64,000 nucleotides of DNA from Romanomermis culicivorax (Eukaryota > Nematoda > Enoplea > Mermithida > Mermithidae), in NCBI GenBank assembly GCA_963922205.1, contig CAWUHX010000351.1, forward strand, positions 1-64,000, in the 5' to 3' direction. Positions 54,099-64,000 of the stretch are shown piece by piece. How positions within the stretch are numbered: the stretch's first letter is position 1; each line of letters starts with the position of its first letter. Under the pieces are notes generated by a model that was given only the letters and a program-made list of their open reading frames with translations, was not told the origin of the DNA and did no database searches. The position numbers and the translations under genes were made by a program.

Positions 54099-54926
54099 TG
54101 TCACGAGGAGTGACAAAAATGTAAAGTTATGAAAAATTATGTTATGTACATTTTCTGCAAATTCTCGTCATGTTTTCCTCCAAAAAATTCCGGTTAAAAC
54201 CTGTTTTTGTACAGCTATTTTTCGTCTGTTGAAATTACGAGTAATATGCACTCAAGCACACTAATTATCGTAATTATGCACACTTCAATGGAAACGTTGG
54301 CGACATCTCAAAGACACTAATTACTGACACTTGCATAACAGGGCTAATTGTGGCGCCCTGTGGATTTCAGAACCTACAGTAATCCAAGTCTGGTCCGCGC
54401 CAACCACTGTGGATGTTTTTTGATGTTAATTCAAGTCTGGTCCGCGCCGACCACTGTGAATGTTTTGCATGTCAATTTAAGTCTGGTCCGCATCGACCAC
54501 TGTGGGTTTTTCATGTCTGAAATGAGGGTCAAGTGGGTCTGAAACGAAGAAGAAGACCCTGTTTTGACAAAGATAGTCAGTCTTGTTTTTTCGCGTCAAC
54601 CCCAATGGTGGAATCCCGCGCCGGATTCCATCGATAACCAGTCTTTGGTTTTTGCGTCGACCCCAGCAGTTGAATCCTGCGCCGGATTCTGTCAGTAATT
54701 TTGCCTTACGAGAATCGTCCCGCGACTGGACCATTATTTCGTTTTGTGCATTTTCACACCGAGCTTTACGTTGTGTAATTTCGCGCCTGTTTTACATTTG
54801 CGTTTTTGCACCGGTTTTACATTTCGTATCAAACCAACGTTTGTACGAAGGTTGTAAGTTGTAGATTAGTAAAGTCGAAAACCCAACTTGCTTAGGTACA
54901 CATCAACCCTTACAGTAACCCTGACA
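54099..54926 (+). repeat. 5' LTR of element 2
   Basis: It begins TGTCACGAGGAGTGACA and ends CAGTAACCCTGACA. Internally it has three GTCTGGTCCGCGCCAACCAC-like repeats and two AATCCCGCGCCGGATTC repeats. Confidence 0.95.
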
Positions 54927-54932
54927 TAAATG

Positions 54933-54945
54933 TGGTGACCTAATA
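54933..54945 (+). other. Possible primer-binding site of element 2
   Basis: TGGTGACCTAATA starts six bases after the 5' LTR, beginning with the TGG expected to pair with a tRNA CCA end. The tRNA is not identified. Confidence 0.35.
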
Positions 54946-55139
54946 ACAGGGGGACCCAGAAACTTTTTCTTTAGCCTTATCCAAACAAAAATTCATACAA
55001 TTCTTGGTCAAATCTTTTTTTTTCTCTTCCAAAAATTTCATCAAAACAGTCAGGTCGGTATACTGCAACTAAAGAAACATTGTGTGACGTCTTTAAACGC
55101 ATCGAGCGTGAAACTAGGGAACAAACCCTCAAGGAAAAA

Positions 55140-56567
55140 ATGCCTCATCAGGACCAAGTTATAGACCCATTGGGACATGTAGTTCAGGATGCTGTCGCCA
55201 CTGTTTTGGATGGGCGTCTGTGGGAGCTCGAAGCTCAAATTGCACGAAAAGTGTCCACTACTGAAGCGGGTCTGAATGAGTTAAGAATTGGACATCTTAG
55301 GAGCGAAATGTCCACAAAAAATCGCGATTTTCCACATTTCACTGGTAGGCCCTCTGAAAATTTCGAAGAATGGGCCAAGAAGCTTGAAAAACAAATGCTT
55401 TTAAAGGGGCTCAGAGCTGATGATGATGCCCTCAAGCTTATATTTTTGGAATTCCACTTGGATGGGGACGCCTTGGTAAAATTCGAAAATATTTCCAACT
55501 CCCCTAATCCTCCTGAGACGTACGATCAATTTAAACGGGCTCTGCTGGACGCCTTCCCTGTTGTTCAAGACACCCTGTTTCATCCTCAAATCTTGAGGGA
55601 TCGAAAACAAAAACGAACTGAAACAGTAATGGCTTTCTTTAACGAACTCAAAAAATTGGGTCGACTTGCCTATCCTAATTTTGAACTAGCTTTACGGGAG
55701 AATTTAATTGAACCCGTTTTCCGTGAGGGTCTGTTGAGTGATATTCAAAGCGTTATCAAGTACAAACAGTACCCTGATTTAGCTGCCCTCGTTTCTCAAG
55801 CCGTATTCATAGAACGACAAATGTTGCAGGATGAAGCCAAGCTGAGCCAAAAGTTTGACAAAATTTTGGATGAACTTTGAAATCACGGTAAAAATGAAAA
55901 ACAGAAGCATTCAGATCACGGTGTCACATGCTATAAATGTGGGAGAAAGGGGCATTATGCTAATACTTGCAAGAAAGCCTCTGACTCCCCTACAGTTCCT
56001 ACGGGTTCTTCGTGTTCTATTTGTAGTCAAGAAGGCCATGTGGCCTCTGAGTGTAAATCAAAATGTCACTTTTGTAAAAAAGTGGGACATAAGCACAATA
56101 AGTGCCCTACCATAGAATGTAGGAAATGTAAACACAAAGGGCATTTGGAAAAATATTGCCCCCAAAAGTATGGTCAGAATCACAATAATGGGTTATCTAT
56201 CAATCTTCTCGATAGTGACGACCCTGGAATGACCACTTTAAATCATTGTTCTGTCACAGGTCTGGTCATGTCACTAGCATACAACCCCGACTGCAGTAAC
56301 GACGAGACGGAAAATCTGGCATGGCCAGCATCCATTCCGCCAACGCCCAAACCAAGCGAGCCCATGTCTGAAGGCTTGTTAAGCGAGGGCGAGATCGAAC
56401 AGGTAGCTGCTGAAAAACTGACCTTGCCCAAAGACTATAAAATTCCGAAAAAGGGCAAAACCGACGTTCGCCCTGGATCCGACAGGCCCCCTGTCTTCGA
56501 CAGACTTGGTGAGAGGCTTGAAGCTCAAGAAAGTTATCTGCCCCATAAAAGGGCTTTTTCTTCATAA
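55140..56567 (+). pseudogene. Gag of element 2, with an in-frame stop
   Basis: The first ATG in frame is 55140; the frame also runs upstream to 55080 without ATG. Capsid-like sequence (FTGRPSENFEEWAKKLEKQM, then RDRKQKRTETV) leads to TGA at 55878-55880. The same frame continues at once into four CCHC knuckles (CYKCGRKGHYANTC, CSICSQEGHVASEC, CHFCKKVGHKHNKC, CRKCKHKGHLEKYC) and an acidic, proline-rich tail to a stop at 56565-56567. It matches element 1 over its 3' two thirds. The single TGA between capsid and nucleocapsid may be decay or readthrough. Confidence 0.85.
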
Positions 56568-56863
56568 CAGGGTATAATGGCAATCAGCGGTATTGCCGCT
56601 GCCCAAGGTGCAGGCAGGCTCGGACAGCCCGGAGAAGAAAACGTCGAAGTCGCACCCGAAACCTCAAGGGCCAAGGAAACTCATCGACCGGCCCAAGGAG
56701 CCCTCAACAGGGCCATCGACAAAATGGGCCACAGTTCTTCTTTTCTCCTACAAAGGGCCACAACGAAAATCGTGGCCAGGGGAAAAGAATGCGTGGAAAC
56801 CGTCCAAACTGGGGCCGACGCCCCTATTGAAAAGGCCACCACCGCCCATATGTTTTCTTTAAG

Positions 56864-58873
56864 ATGTGTGTATATTTTTTTACCATTTTCTTGGGCGTAA
56901 ATAAAGTTTCACCACTTCAAATTTGTGGAACCTCTCAAAATGGTCACTCAATCGAAATTCCTAAAACTGTTTTGTGTGTTAGACCCATGGTGGGTGATAA
57001 ACCCCTGACAACTATGGGTAAGCTTTTCGTACCTCGTGGGCACCCTAAGCTATCTCCAGCATTCAAGTGTAGCATCAGAACTCGAACAATTTGTACAAAT
57101 ACGGGATTTTTCGGTTCCAAAGGTATTGTGGGTGATGATACAAAACTTGCAACACTCACCCCTTTTGAATGAAAAACTTTTTGGTATTCAAAACTTTACA
57201 AGGGTCAAACTTTGAACGAGACCCTTCCGAACTTTTGGTCAACTGCAAATATGCTCAGTGTCGAATATAGGTGGTGTTGCAATGACCATTGCAGTTCCAT
57301 TGAGAATTTAATCATTGAGGAAGGGCAAGTGGCCTCCTGGGATAATTCGAATCTGCTGAGCACCCTTGGTGATCTTGGGGGCTGCAAACCCAGTTCAGGC
57401 CACTGTGTTGCATTAGACGGAGTGGTTGTTTGGAATGAAACGACCCTTGAATCTATATGCCCTTTTGAGTACAAAGACAGTTATATTGTGAAGCAAACAG
57501 GTCATCCTATCATCGTTAATGACCTGCAAGCTGCGTTTTTTGTTAAAAGATCAAATTTTCCTCACAAAAATTGCCCTAATATCACAAATGGGCTACTCAC
57601 CGAACAAGGTGTTGTGATCGAGATCAATCAAACCCTTGTAGAGATGGAGGGTCAGAATTCTCCACCTGTATTTGATCTAACAGATTCTGACCCCATCAAT
57701 GCCAAACTAAACTATTTGGCATTGAAAATGATTGATTTTGAAATGCAAAGCTTTCGAAACTTGTGGAGTGAACTATGTAGGCAGGCCCAATGCCATTTGG
57801 ATCTTGTATGGCAATTTTTACATCTAGACCCCACTCTGGGAGCAAGGGCTTTCCTCCAACGGACCAACATTATTGCTCAGTTCACGGGTGAGGCCATAAC
57901 AATTTGGCTGTGCAGGCAAGTGAAGGCCTCTCGAATTTACAAGAATCATAAAATCAATGGTACCTGTTATGAACATATGGGGGTCTTACTGGGAAATGAC
58001 TTGATGTTTGTTTCCCCAGGAGGTGTGGATCTCCTACCCTTTAGCCAAAGGGTGGATTGCAACCATCAGCCAATTCACCCTTACAAAATCAACCAAACTT
58101 GGCAAACAGAAATGGGTCCTATTCACGTCAGTAAGGTACCCTTAGAAGTCGTTTGGCAGGGAAACTTCTCAATCTTCAACTTCAAATCTCCGCCAATATT
58201 TCATGGTCAGTTGGCAGCAGTTTCAACTAGCCTATTGTTTTTGAAAAGCTATATGTTTCGGATCCATGATTTGGAACTTGTGGTCAAAAGACTAGTCAAT
58301 TATACCTCAGAAATGTCCCTTCACTCAGGGACAGTGTACGAATTTCTGGCTGGGTCCGGACAAGCAATCGGTAATAGCATTTCAGGGGCTGGTCAAGCCC
58401 TTGAACACGTGATTGTTGGGTCGCATCAAAGCATGACCCAAGGACTTAATAATTTGCTGAAAGGACCCTTGCAGATGTTGGTAAACTTGGCTGTCCTAAT
58501 AGCTTTTGTGGTTGGAGTTAGCTACTGGGTCTCTCGATGTGCTAAAAGACCCAGGCAATTGCCGAGGTATGAGCAGCCGAGGAATCGAATTGCTCCTCCC
58601 ATTACTCCTACCCTTGGGCAGGCCCTCTTGGAGTTGGCCAGTCTGAGGAATTCGGAAACCCAAAATAAATACATTATGGTGCCAAATCCACAGGCCCCTA
58701 GTGCCCCTTTGATGGAATGGGTGAATAATGCTACCCATGTGAGCGGCGAAAATCAAAGAACGCCCCATATTATGGTTAGGGTAAACAAAAACGTTACCGC
58801 CAATGCTATGGTAGACTGCGGGGCCACATTTACCTTAGTCGACAAACGAGTCATTGATCAATTGGGTTATTAA
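56864..58873 (+). pseudogene. Envelope-like glycoprotein and start of protease, element 2
   Basis: The frame differs from gag and starts at its own ATG (56864) with a short hydrophobic leader. The ectodomain continues past a single TGA at 57170-57172. It has many cysteines and N-glycosylation sequons (NET, NQT, NGT, NFS, NYT, NIT), the GARAFLQRTNIIAQFTGEA block, and an anchor around 58465-58530 (LAVLIAFVVGVSYWV). A GQALLELA tail follows, then the protease start with DCGA in place of DTGA. A frameshift near 58865 ends this frame. It is homologous along its length to element 1 12093-14100. Confidence 0.8.
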
Positions 58874-59708
58874 AATTGAACCCACAAATATGACCCCTAT
58901 AGCTGCCAACAACATGAGCATTCATGTTTTGGGTGCAGTTTATCTCACAATTGAAGTTGGTGCTATCAACGAAACAGTCACAGCACTAGTTCAAGAAAAC
59001 TGTGCTGTGGACCTTTTACTGGGGTCAAATTTCTTGTTTCCCTTCAAACAGTGGGCTATAAACAAGGAGAAATCATATGTGAAATTGGAAAATGAAATTG
59101 TACCCTGCACGGGAGTTAAATATCATTCGTTACGCCACCGAGGCGGCATTTACATGAATGAACGGGTCATTCTTACCCCAAGAAGTGTGACTGAATTCTC
59201 GGTCCCTGTTTCAAATCTTTACAGGAATGAGACTATGGACCAATTCTCCACTGAACCAAATGTGGCAGAAAAACTACACGTATGTTTTGCTGCCACTGTG
59301 AGTCCAGTCATTGACCACAACCTGCGGGTTTCAGTAATGAACCCCTTGAACTCAGAAGTCACACTGTATCCAAACATGTGCATTGGTTCCGTGGTTCGTT
59401 ACGTGGCAACCAAAAAAGAAGCATACAATGGTAATCTAGATGGGTCAGTCAAGGAGAAAGCCATAAAAGAATGGTTGAACCAAACGGTAGATTTGTCTGG
59501 TTCTGACCTTACAGATACGGAAAAGCAACTTCTTTTGGATCTGCTGACTAAATATCCAACCTTATACACCAAATTGTACAATTATCTCAACTCGTCCATC
59601 CATCAACAGTTGGAAATCGGCTGGCAACAAATGGCGCCGTCTATACAACCGACTCACATCCAAAAAAAATTGACGTCTGGACTGCGAACGAGGACGTCTG
59701 CTTTTTGA
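58854..59708 (+). pseudogene. Protease second half and linker, truncated before RT
   Basis: It continues the protease in a new frame after the 58865 shift (VDLLLGSNFL matches ILLGKNFL of element 1). It then runs through the pre-RT linker to LLTKYPTLYTK. A further frame change leaves a remnant resembling the pre-RT RRLYNRLTSKK segment. Then the pol deletion joins directly to the 3' terminal sequence. TGA is at 59706-59708. Confidence 0.8.
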
Positions 59709-59718
59709 AGGATGGGAA
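59707..59718 (+). promoter_or_regulatory. Polypurine tract of element 2
   Basis: GAAGGATGGGAA abuts the 3' LTR. It is interrupted by one T compared with element 1. Confidence 0.75.
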
Positions 59719-60546
59719 TGTCACGAGGAGTGACAAAAATGTAAAGTTATGAAAAATTATGTTGTGTACATTTTCTGCAAATTCTCGTCATGTTTTCCTC
59801 CAAAAAATTCCGGTTAAAACCTGTTTTTGTACAGCTATTTTTCGTCTGTTGAAATTACGAGTAATATGCACTCAAGCACACTAATTATCGTAATTATGCA
59901 CACTTCAATGGAAACGTTGGCGACATCTCAAAGACACTAATTACTGACACTTGCATAACAGGGCTAATTGTGGCGCCCTGTGGATTTCAGAACCTACAGT
60001 AATCCAAGTCTGGTCCGCGCCAACCACTGTGGATGTTTTTTGATGTTAATTCAAGTCTGGTCCGCGCCGACCACTGTGAATGTTTTGCATGTCAATTTAA
60101 GTCTGGTCCGCGTCGACCACTGTGGGTTTTTCATGTCTGAAATGAGGGTCAAGTGGGTCTGAAACGAAGAAGAAGACCCTGTTTTGACAAAGATAGTCAG
60201 TCTTGTTTTTTCGCGTCAACCCCAATGGTGGAATCCCGCGCCGGATTCCATCGATAACCAGTCTTTGGTTTTTGCGTCGACCCCAGCAGTTGAATCCCGC
60301 GCCGGATTCTGTCAGTAATTTTGCCTTACGAGAATCGTCCCGCAACTGGACCATTATTTCGTTTTGTGCATTTTCACACCGAGCTTTACGTTGTGTAATT
60401 TCGCGCCTGTTTTACATTTGCGTTTTTGCATCAGTTTTACATTTCGTATCAAACCAACGTTTGTACGAAGGTTGTAAGTTGTAGATTAGTAAAGTCGAAA
60501 ACCCAACTTGCTTAGGTACACATCAACCCTTACAGTAACCCTGACA
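59719..60546 (+). repeat. 3' LTR of element 2
   Basis: It is 828 bp, the same length and ends as the 5' LTR, with about six substitutions seen by eye and no indels needed. Confidence 0.95.
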
Positions 60547-61223
60547 ACTACATTACACAGCATATAACTTGTATGTAATGCAACATTTGCACATAACACC
60601 TTAATGAAACGCCCGAGATAAGGTAATTTCCCAGTTTTTTTGGGACAAAAATTCAATGCTACATAAAGTGATAAAAATATGTGTACCAAAGAGAGACCTG
60701 AGCAATGTTCTAATATTTTCAATCACCTAGATAATGCCGTCAACAAATTAGGAAATCAAAAACATCAACTAGAAATCAACCTTTTTTGGCCACTGTTGGT
60801 ACAAAGAAGTGCAGCGTAGGAAAAATAGGGGCTCTATATGCTCATGGAATGTGTGTGCTCGGATGCACATTCCATAATTTTGTAAACTGCAAAGCAGCCA
60901 AATTTTTTTCCCAAACAGGAAAGATTTTTTTAAAACACGTTTCTGCTCAAAAAAGCTTACATGGCTGCTGTTTATTAACAAGTTAGAATGATCAATACTT
61001 ACTGTAGGGACATTAGCGGTTTGAATGGTGTACTCATATGTACCTGAAGGAATCTTTTAGTACTTGTTTTATTTCTGAAATCGATAATCAGAAAATAGGT
61101 CGTCATCATGCAGTCGACCACCAGATCAGGAAACAACTTGAAACTAAAGTGATACCGATAAAATTCTTTTTATAAGCTGGAAAGTCGACATTTGAAACAA
61201 ACCCTCTCATATACAGTTTTCAT
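60547..61223. other. Non-coding stretch
   Basis: No gene was seen. A small hairpin, TGGAATGTG with CACATTCCA, lies at about 60843-60876. Confidence 0.5.
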
Positions 61224-61663
61224 CATACATGTAACGGAGCCCCGAGGTCTGGGGGGAGGGTCGGGCCATTTTTTTGGGGCCGGGGGTCAGTAATTCCTAA
61301 AACTTTGTGGGGAGGGGTCTCTGAAGGAAAAAAAATTAGATTTTTTCACGAAAAAAGTTCGAAAAACGGTTCTTCAAAAAGTAGTAAATTTTGTCTAAAA
61401 AATGATAAAAATGTATTTATGGCGCGAAACGCCGAGAAAATTGACGTTTTTGACCCTTTTTTGTTCAAAAGTTGACATTTTTCATAAAAAATTGACATTT
61501 TTCAGTATTTTCCCGACCAAAAGTATGGGGGTCCCTAGGGCTACCATATGGCTAGCCATAGAATTGAAAAATCCTGGGGGAGGGGGGGCGGTCGCCCAAT
61601 GGCTAGCCATATGGTCGACGATTTCTGGGGGGGGGTTCCCATAGCACTCCCCCCAATTACATG
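61224..61663 (+). mobile_element. MITE with CATACATGTAA ends, copy 2
   Basis: It is the inverse of the 19981-20400 element. It starts CATACATGTAACGG and ends AATTACATG, where the LTR of element 3 begins. The interior repeats CCATATGGCTAGCC words. The last few bases of its terminal repeat seem to be cut off by, or merged with, element 3. Confidence 0.7.
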
Positions 61664-62550
61664 TGTCACGACCTTTCTTGAGTTTAAGTGAATTACTGTA
61701 GAACTGGGGTTTTTTGATATTTATTAGATAACTTACAGTAAATAACGTGGATAAGGCAATACTTACAAAGGCGTGACAAAAAGGCGCGAGGGTGGCGCGT
61801 AGCGATTGGGCGTAAAAGATTGGCACAATTTACTTGAAAATAAATGCTCGTTTTCCGGGTATCGGATGACAATTTGGAAGCAGGGAAACGGCTGGTATCG
61901 AAGCCCGAGTCCCGTAAAGTATAGGCAACGCAATTGCCTCAAACCAAAACGTAAATCGTTTCAAAGTCCGACGGACTGTAAGGTGCGAGCGAGCGAAGTC
62001 GCATAAAGACAAACCAACTGGAGCAGCGAGCGTAGTCGCGTAAAGATCAACCAACCAAAGCAGCGAACGAAGTCGCGTAATGTACCAGCAAACTAAAACA
62101 GCGAGCGTAATCGCGTAAAGTCCAACCAGCCAACTCGAAAACTGCAGAACCAAAAGACTGAAAGAAGAACCACTCTTCTTCCATTTTCGAGTCAACATCC
62201 ACTTTCTTGGGGCGTGGTTCTGGGAGCCCCGCTGTGCATAATTAGTTTCCAATTTGTCGGAGGGTTCAAAACATATGAACCCATTTTTGTATGTTGAGGA
62301 AAAGTGTTTTTTGTTTTTAACATGTGCCAATCTTTTCGTTTCCTGCTGAGTAAATTACGAGTACGAAAATATGTGACAATAACAAGGTACTTGAAAAATA
62401 GTCTGGTTTCCAACTAGGAACCCAGACTCTTGAAAACAATAGAGAACACTAATGGATTTCTAATTATTGTACATGTGACGAGAAAATGAGGAATAAATAT
62501 TTTCGCGAAAACTTACATAAAAATTATACAAATTTTTGCACTCCTTGACA
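61664..62550 (-). repeat. 3' LTR of element 3
   Basis: This 887 bp LTR has TGTCAAGGAGTGC at its start (62550 downward) and GGTCGTGACA at its end. It contains four tandem units of about 36 bp around GCAGCGAGCGTAGTCGCGTAAAG (61985-62135). Confidence 0.8.
61985..62135. repeat. 36 bp tandem repeats within the element 3 LTR
   Basis: Four diverged units with the core AGCGAGCGTAGTCGCGTAAA lie in the part of the LTR preceding or within U3. They could be repeated enhancer-like sequences; that role is inference. Confidence 0.65.
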
Positions 62551-62562
62551 TTCCCCTCCTTA
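62551..62562 (-). promoter_or_regulatory. Polypurine tract of element 3
   Basis: TAAGGAGGGGAA on the minus strand abuts the LTR. Its first three bases are the stop codon of the integrase frame. Confidence 0.8.
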
Positions 62563-63999
62563 CAAAGGCGAACGCCCTCGGTCGCAACCTTCTCCCATGG
62601 TTTTGACGCCGTGCCGACTAAAGCAATGACGCCAAATCGAGCCGACTGATTGTTGATGATGTCTGACACGTTTGACGTTGCTGGACCGGTTAGATGATGT
62701 GGTACGATGGACGGCAGAGATGCGGGGATGGAACCGGACAGTGTCATTAACATGCAATTTGTAAAGTTTCCGTGTATCCGGGTGCTCGATTTCGACATTT
62801 GGATATGCAACTTTGACGACTTTGTACGGTCCATGCTGCTGCGAGATTAGCTTAGGACTCTGATTTTTACGAACGAGTCTAGTTTTCCGAAGGATTAGAT
62901 CTCCAGTTTGATATTGTACATTGTGTGATTTTTTGTTGTACTGTTCTGAGTACCGATTTTGTGAAGCCAACAGGGTGGCCTGTACGTTTTCAAATGCTTT
63001 TGACAAGTGATTTTTTATTTCGTTGGCATATTCGCTGAGATCAACCATATAGGGTGACTTTTTGAAACTGAATGCTGCATCAGATGGCAGCAAGGGTTGT
63101 CGCCCATACACGAGTTGGAAAGGTGAATAACCCGTGCTTTCATTTTTATGAACATTTGTAGAAAATACCGCGAAGGGAAGATAATCATCCCAATCTGAAT
63201 GATTTTCATTCACGTACATGCGAATACGGGTAACGAGGGTTTGATTGCACCTTTCTACTTCTCCATTACCCATCGGATGATAGGGGGTAGTGTGTACTTT
63301 TTCTGTGTTGCATAACTTTGTAATATTTGTAAAAAGTTGTGATGTGAAATCGGAAGCCCTGTCACAATGAAGGATTCTTGGGGCTCCATGATGACAAACG
63401 ATTTTTTCGACAAAAAGAGAAGCGATGGTCTGTGACGTTATGTTAGGGGTAGCAAAGGCTTCCACGTATTTAGTAAAATAGTCGATGAAAACTACAACAT
63501 AACGGTTTCCATTGCTGGAAATGGGGAGAGGACCCATGCAGTCCAATCCCACTCGCTCAAATGGTTGTGAAGCCCGAACTGGAACCAAATCGGCTTTGAT
63601 CGCATGTCTAGTGGGCTTGTTGAATTGGCACTTTTGACAAGTTTGGCAATATTCTTCCACAAATTTCCGCATTTGAGGCCAAAAGTATCGTTGTCGCACA
63701 TTTTCATAAGTTTTCCGGGAGGAAAAATGGCCTGCAAATTTGCTATCGTGATGCGATTTTAGGATTTCCGGGCGGAATGATTTTGGAACGTAGATTTTAT
63801 ATTCATTTTCGAATTTCCGGTATAACAGATTATTTTGGATGATGTAAACGTCGTTTATTTTTGCATCTGGACCCTTATTAATTTCATTGATGATTTGTCG
63901 TGTGTCAGGGTCAGAAAGTTGAAGTTCCGCTAAGTTTTTGATTATCTCCTGATTTTCGTCAATTTCATCCTCAAGCCCATATCCAAGGGCAAGGATTCT
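62560..63999 (-). CDS. Integrase end of element 3 Pol (partial)
   Basis: The frame is open from the window edge (codon 63999-63997) to TAA 62562-62560, about 479 codons. In order: a linker after RNase H; an HHCC zinc finger (HHDSKFAGHF, then CQTCQKC); and the catalytic core with Asp 63543-63541 (GLDCMGPLP), Asp 63363-63361 (HCDRASDF) and Glu 63255-63253 (GEVERCNQ), with D,D35E spacing. A GPY/F motif (QQHGPYKVVKVAYPN) and a basic tail follow. No stop or frameshift is seen in this part, so the element may be intact. It would insert the element's DNA copy into chromosomes. Confidence 0.93.
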   Translation of the reverse strand, partial: RILALGYGLEDEIDENQEIIKNLAELQLSDPDTRQIINEINKGPDAKINDVYIIQNNLLYRKFENEYKIYVPKSFRPEILKSHHDSKFAGHFSSRKTYENVRQRYFWPQMRKFVEEYCQTCQKCQFNKPTRHAIKADLVPVRASQPFERVGLDCMGPLPISSNGNRYVVVFIDYFTKYVEAFATPNITSQTIASLFVEKIVCHHGAPRILHCDRASDFTSQLFTNITKLCNTEKVHTTPYHPMGNGEVERCNQTLVTRIRMYVNENHSDWDDYLPFAVFSTNVHKNESTGYSPFQLVYGRQPLLPSDAAFSFKKSPYMVDLSEYANEIKNHLSKAFENVQATLLASQNRYSEQYNKKSHNVQYQTGDLILRKTRLVRKNQSPKLISQQHGPYKVVKVAYPNVEIEHPDTRKLYKLHVNDTVRFHPRISAVHRTTSSNRSSNVKRVRHHQQSVGSIWRHCFSRHGVKTMGEGCDRGRSPL

Positions 64000-64000
64000 G

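Larger units (their letters stand above)
54099..60546 (+). mobile_element. LTR element 2, gag-env-pro with pol deleted
   Basis: This 6448 bp Ty3/gypsy-type element has 828 bp LTRs at both ends. The 4 bp duplication ACTA lies before 54099 and after 60546. The order inside is gag capsid, four zinc knuckles, envelope-like glycoprotein, protease, linker. RT, RNase H and integrase are missing: just past the LTKYPTLYTK-like linker and a remnant of the next motif, the sequence jumps to the 3' end shared with element 1 (GAACGAGGACGT). Gag, env and pro carry stops and a frameshift. By eye the LTRs differ at about six sites, so insertion looks fairly recent although the copy itself cannot make RT. Confidence 0.92.
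61664..64000 (-). mobile_element. LTR element 3 (Ty3/gypsy type), 3' part
   Basis: The element runs on the minus strand from beyond the window edge to its 3' LTR. Its integrase closely matches that of element 1 in motifs, and its LTR ends (TGTCAAGG and GGTCGTGACA) resemble the TGTAACG/GGTCGTTACA ends of element 1. It appears inserted in the terminus of the MITE at 61224. Whether it also has an envelope-like gene ahead of protease cannot be seen here. Confidence 0.88.

Noticed and set aside
60843..60876. Small hairpin as a terminator or microRNA precursor
   Set aside because: A 9 bp stem is too short for a microRNA precursor and no expression context is visible.
61982..62140. Possible tRNA or CRISPR-like array in the 36 bp repeats
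   Set aside because: No tRNA cloverleaf could be formed by eye, and the repeats are degenerate and lie inside an LTR of a eukaryotic retroelement.

Overview
This window looks like an invertebrate nuclear genome, most likely a nematode. The reasons are an AT-rich background, many small GT-AG introns with a TTTCAG-type acceptor, an invertebrate-type Na+/K+-ATPase alpha gene, and a cysteine-rich exon resembling the nematode DB module. I cannot name the species. No operon, tRNA, rRNA or CRISPR feature was seen.

The one well-supported host gene lies on the minus strand (42016 to 21308). It encodes a Na+/K+-ATPase alpha subunit in 18 exons that I could join in frame, 1132 residues as read; the first exon with the start codon was not found. 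Its catalytic motifs are intact. Its introns carry MITEs, a hAT-like element and minisatellites. A possible DB-module terminal exon lies at 2669-2909 (minus), and an unrecognised terminal exon candidate at 53726-53916 (minus).

Much of the rest is mobile DNA. Three Ty3/gypsy-type LTR elements are present. Element 1 (10638-18450, plus) has lost its 5' LTR and the front of gag, but keeps one uninterrupted frame of 2290 codons plus a 909 bp 3' LTR. Its order is unusual: Gag zinc knuckles, then a signal-like segment, a glycosylated ectodomain and a membrane anchor (an envelope-like glycoprotein), and only then protease, reverse transcriptase, RNase H and integrase. Element 2 (54099-60546, plus) has two nearly identical 828 bp LTRs and a 4 bp target duplication. 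It shows the same gag - envelope-like - protease order, but the whole RT-RNase H-integrase part is deleted and the frames are broken. Element 3 (61664 to beyond 64000, minus) shows the integrase end and a 3' LTR. A solo LTR of the element 1 family sits at 3265-4056.

DNA transposon remnants include hAT-like MITEs with 8 bp duplications (5224, 7141, 7667, 25223, 34452), a Harbinger-like MITE with TTA duplications (20680) and a decayed Harbinger transposase (about 18640-18960). There is also a family with TIR TATAGTCTGTTTTT and TA targets, one copy of which is nested in a hAT-like element. Several minisatellites are present, including a 16 bp GCGCTCTAATGTCC-type array at three places.

The best candidate for something undescribed is the Gag-Env-Pro-Pol arrangement, with the envelope-like gene between gag and protease, seen independently in two diverged elements.
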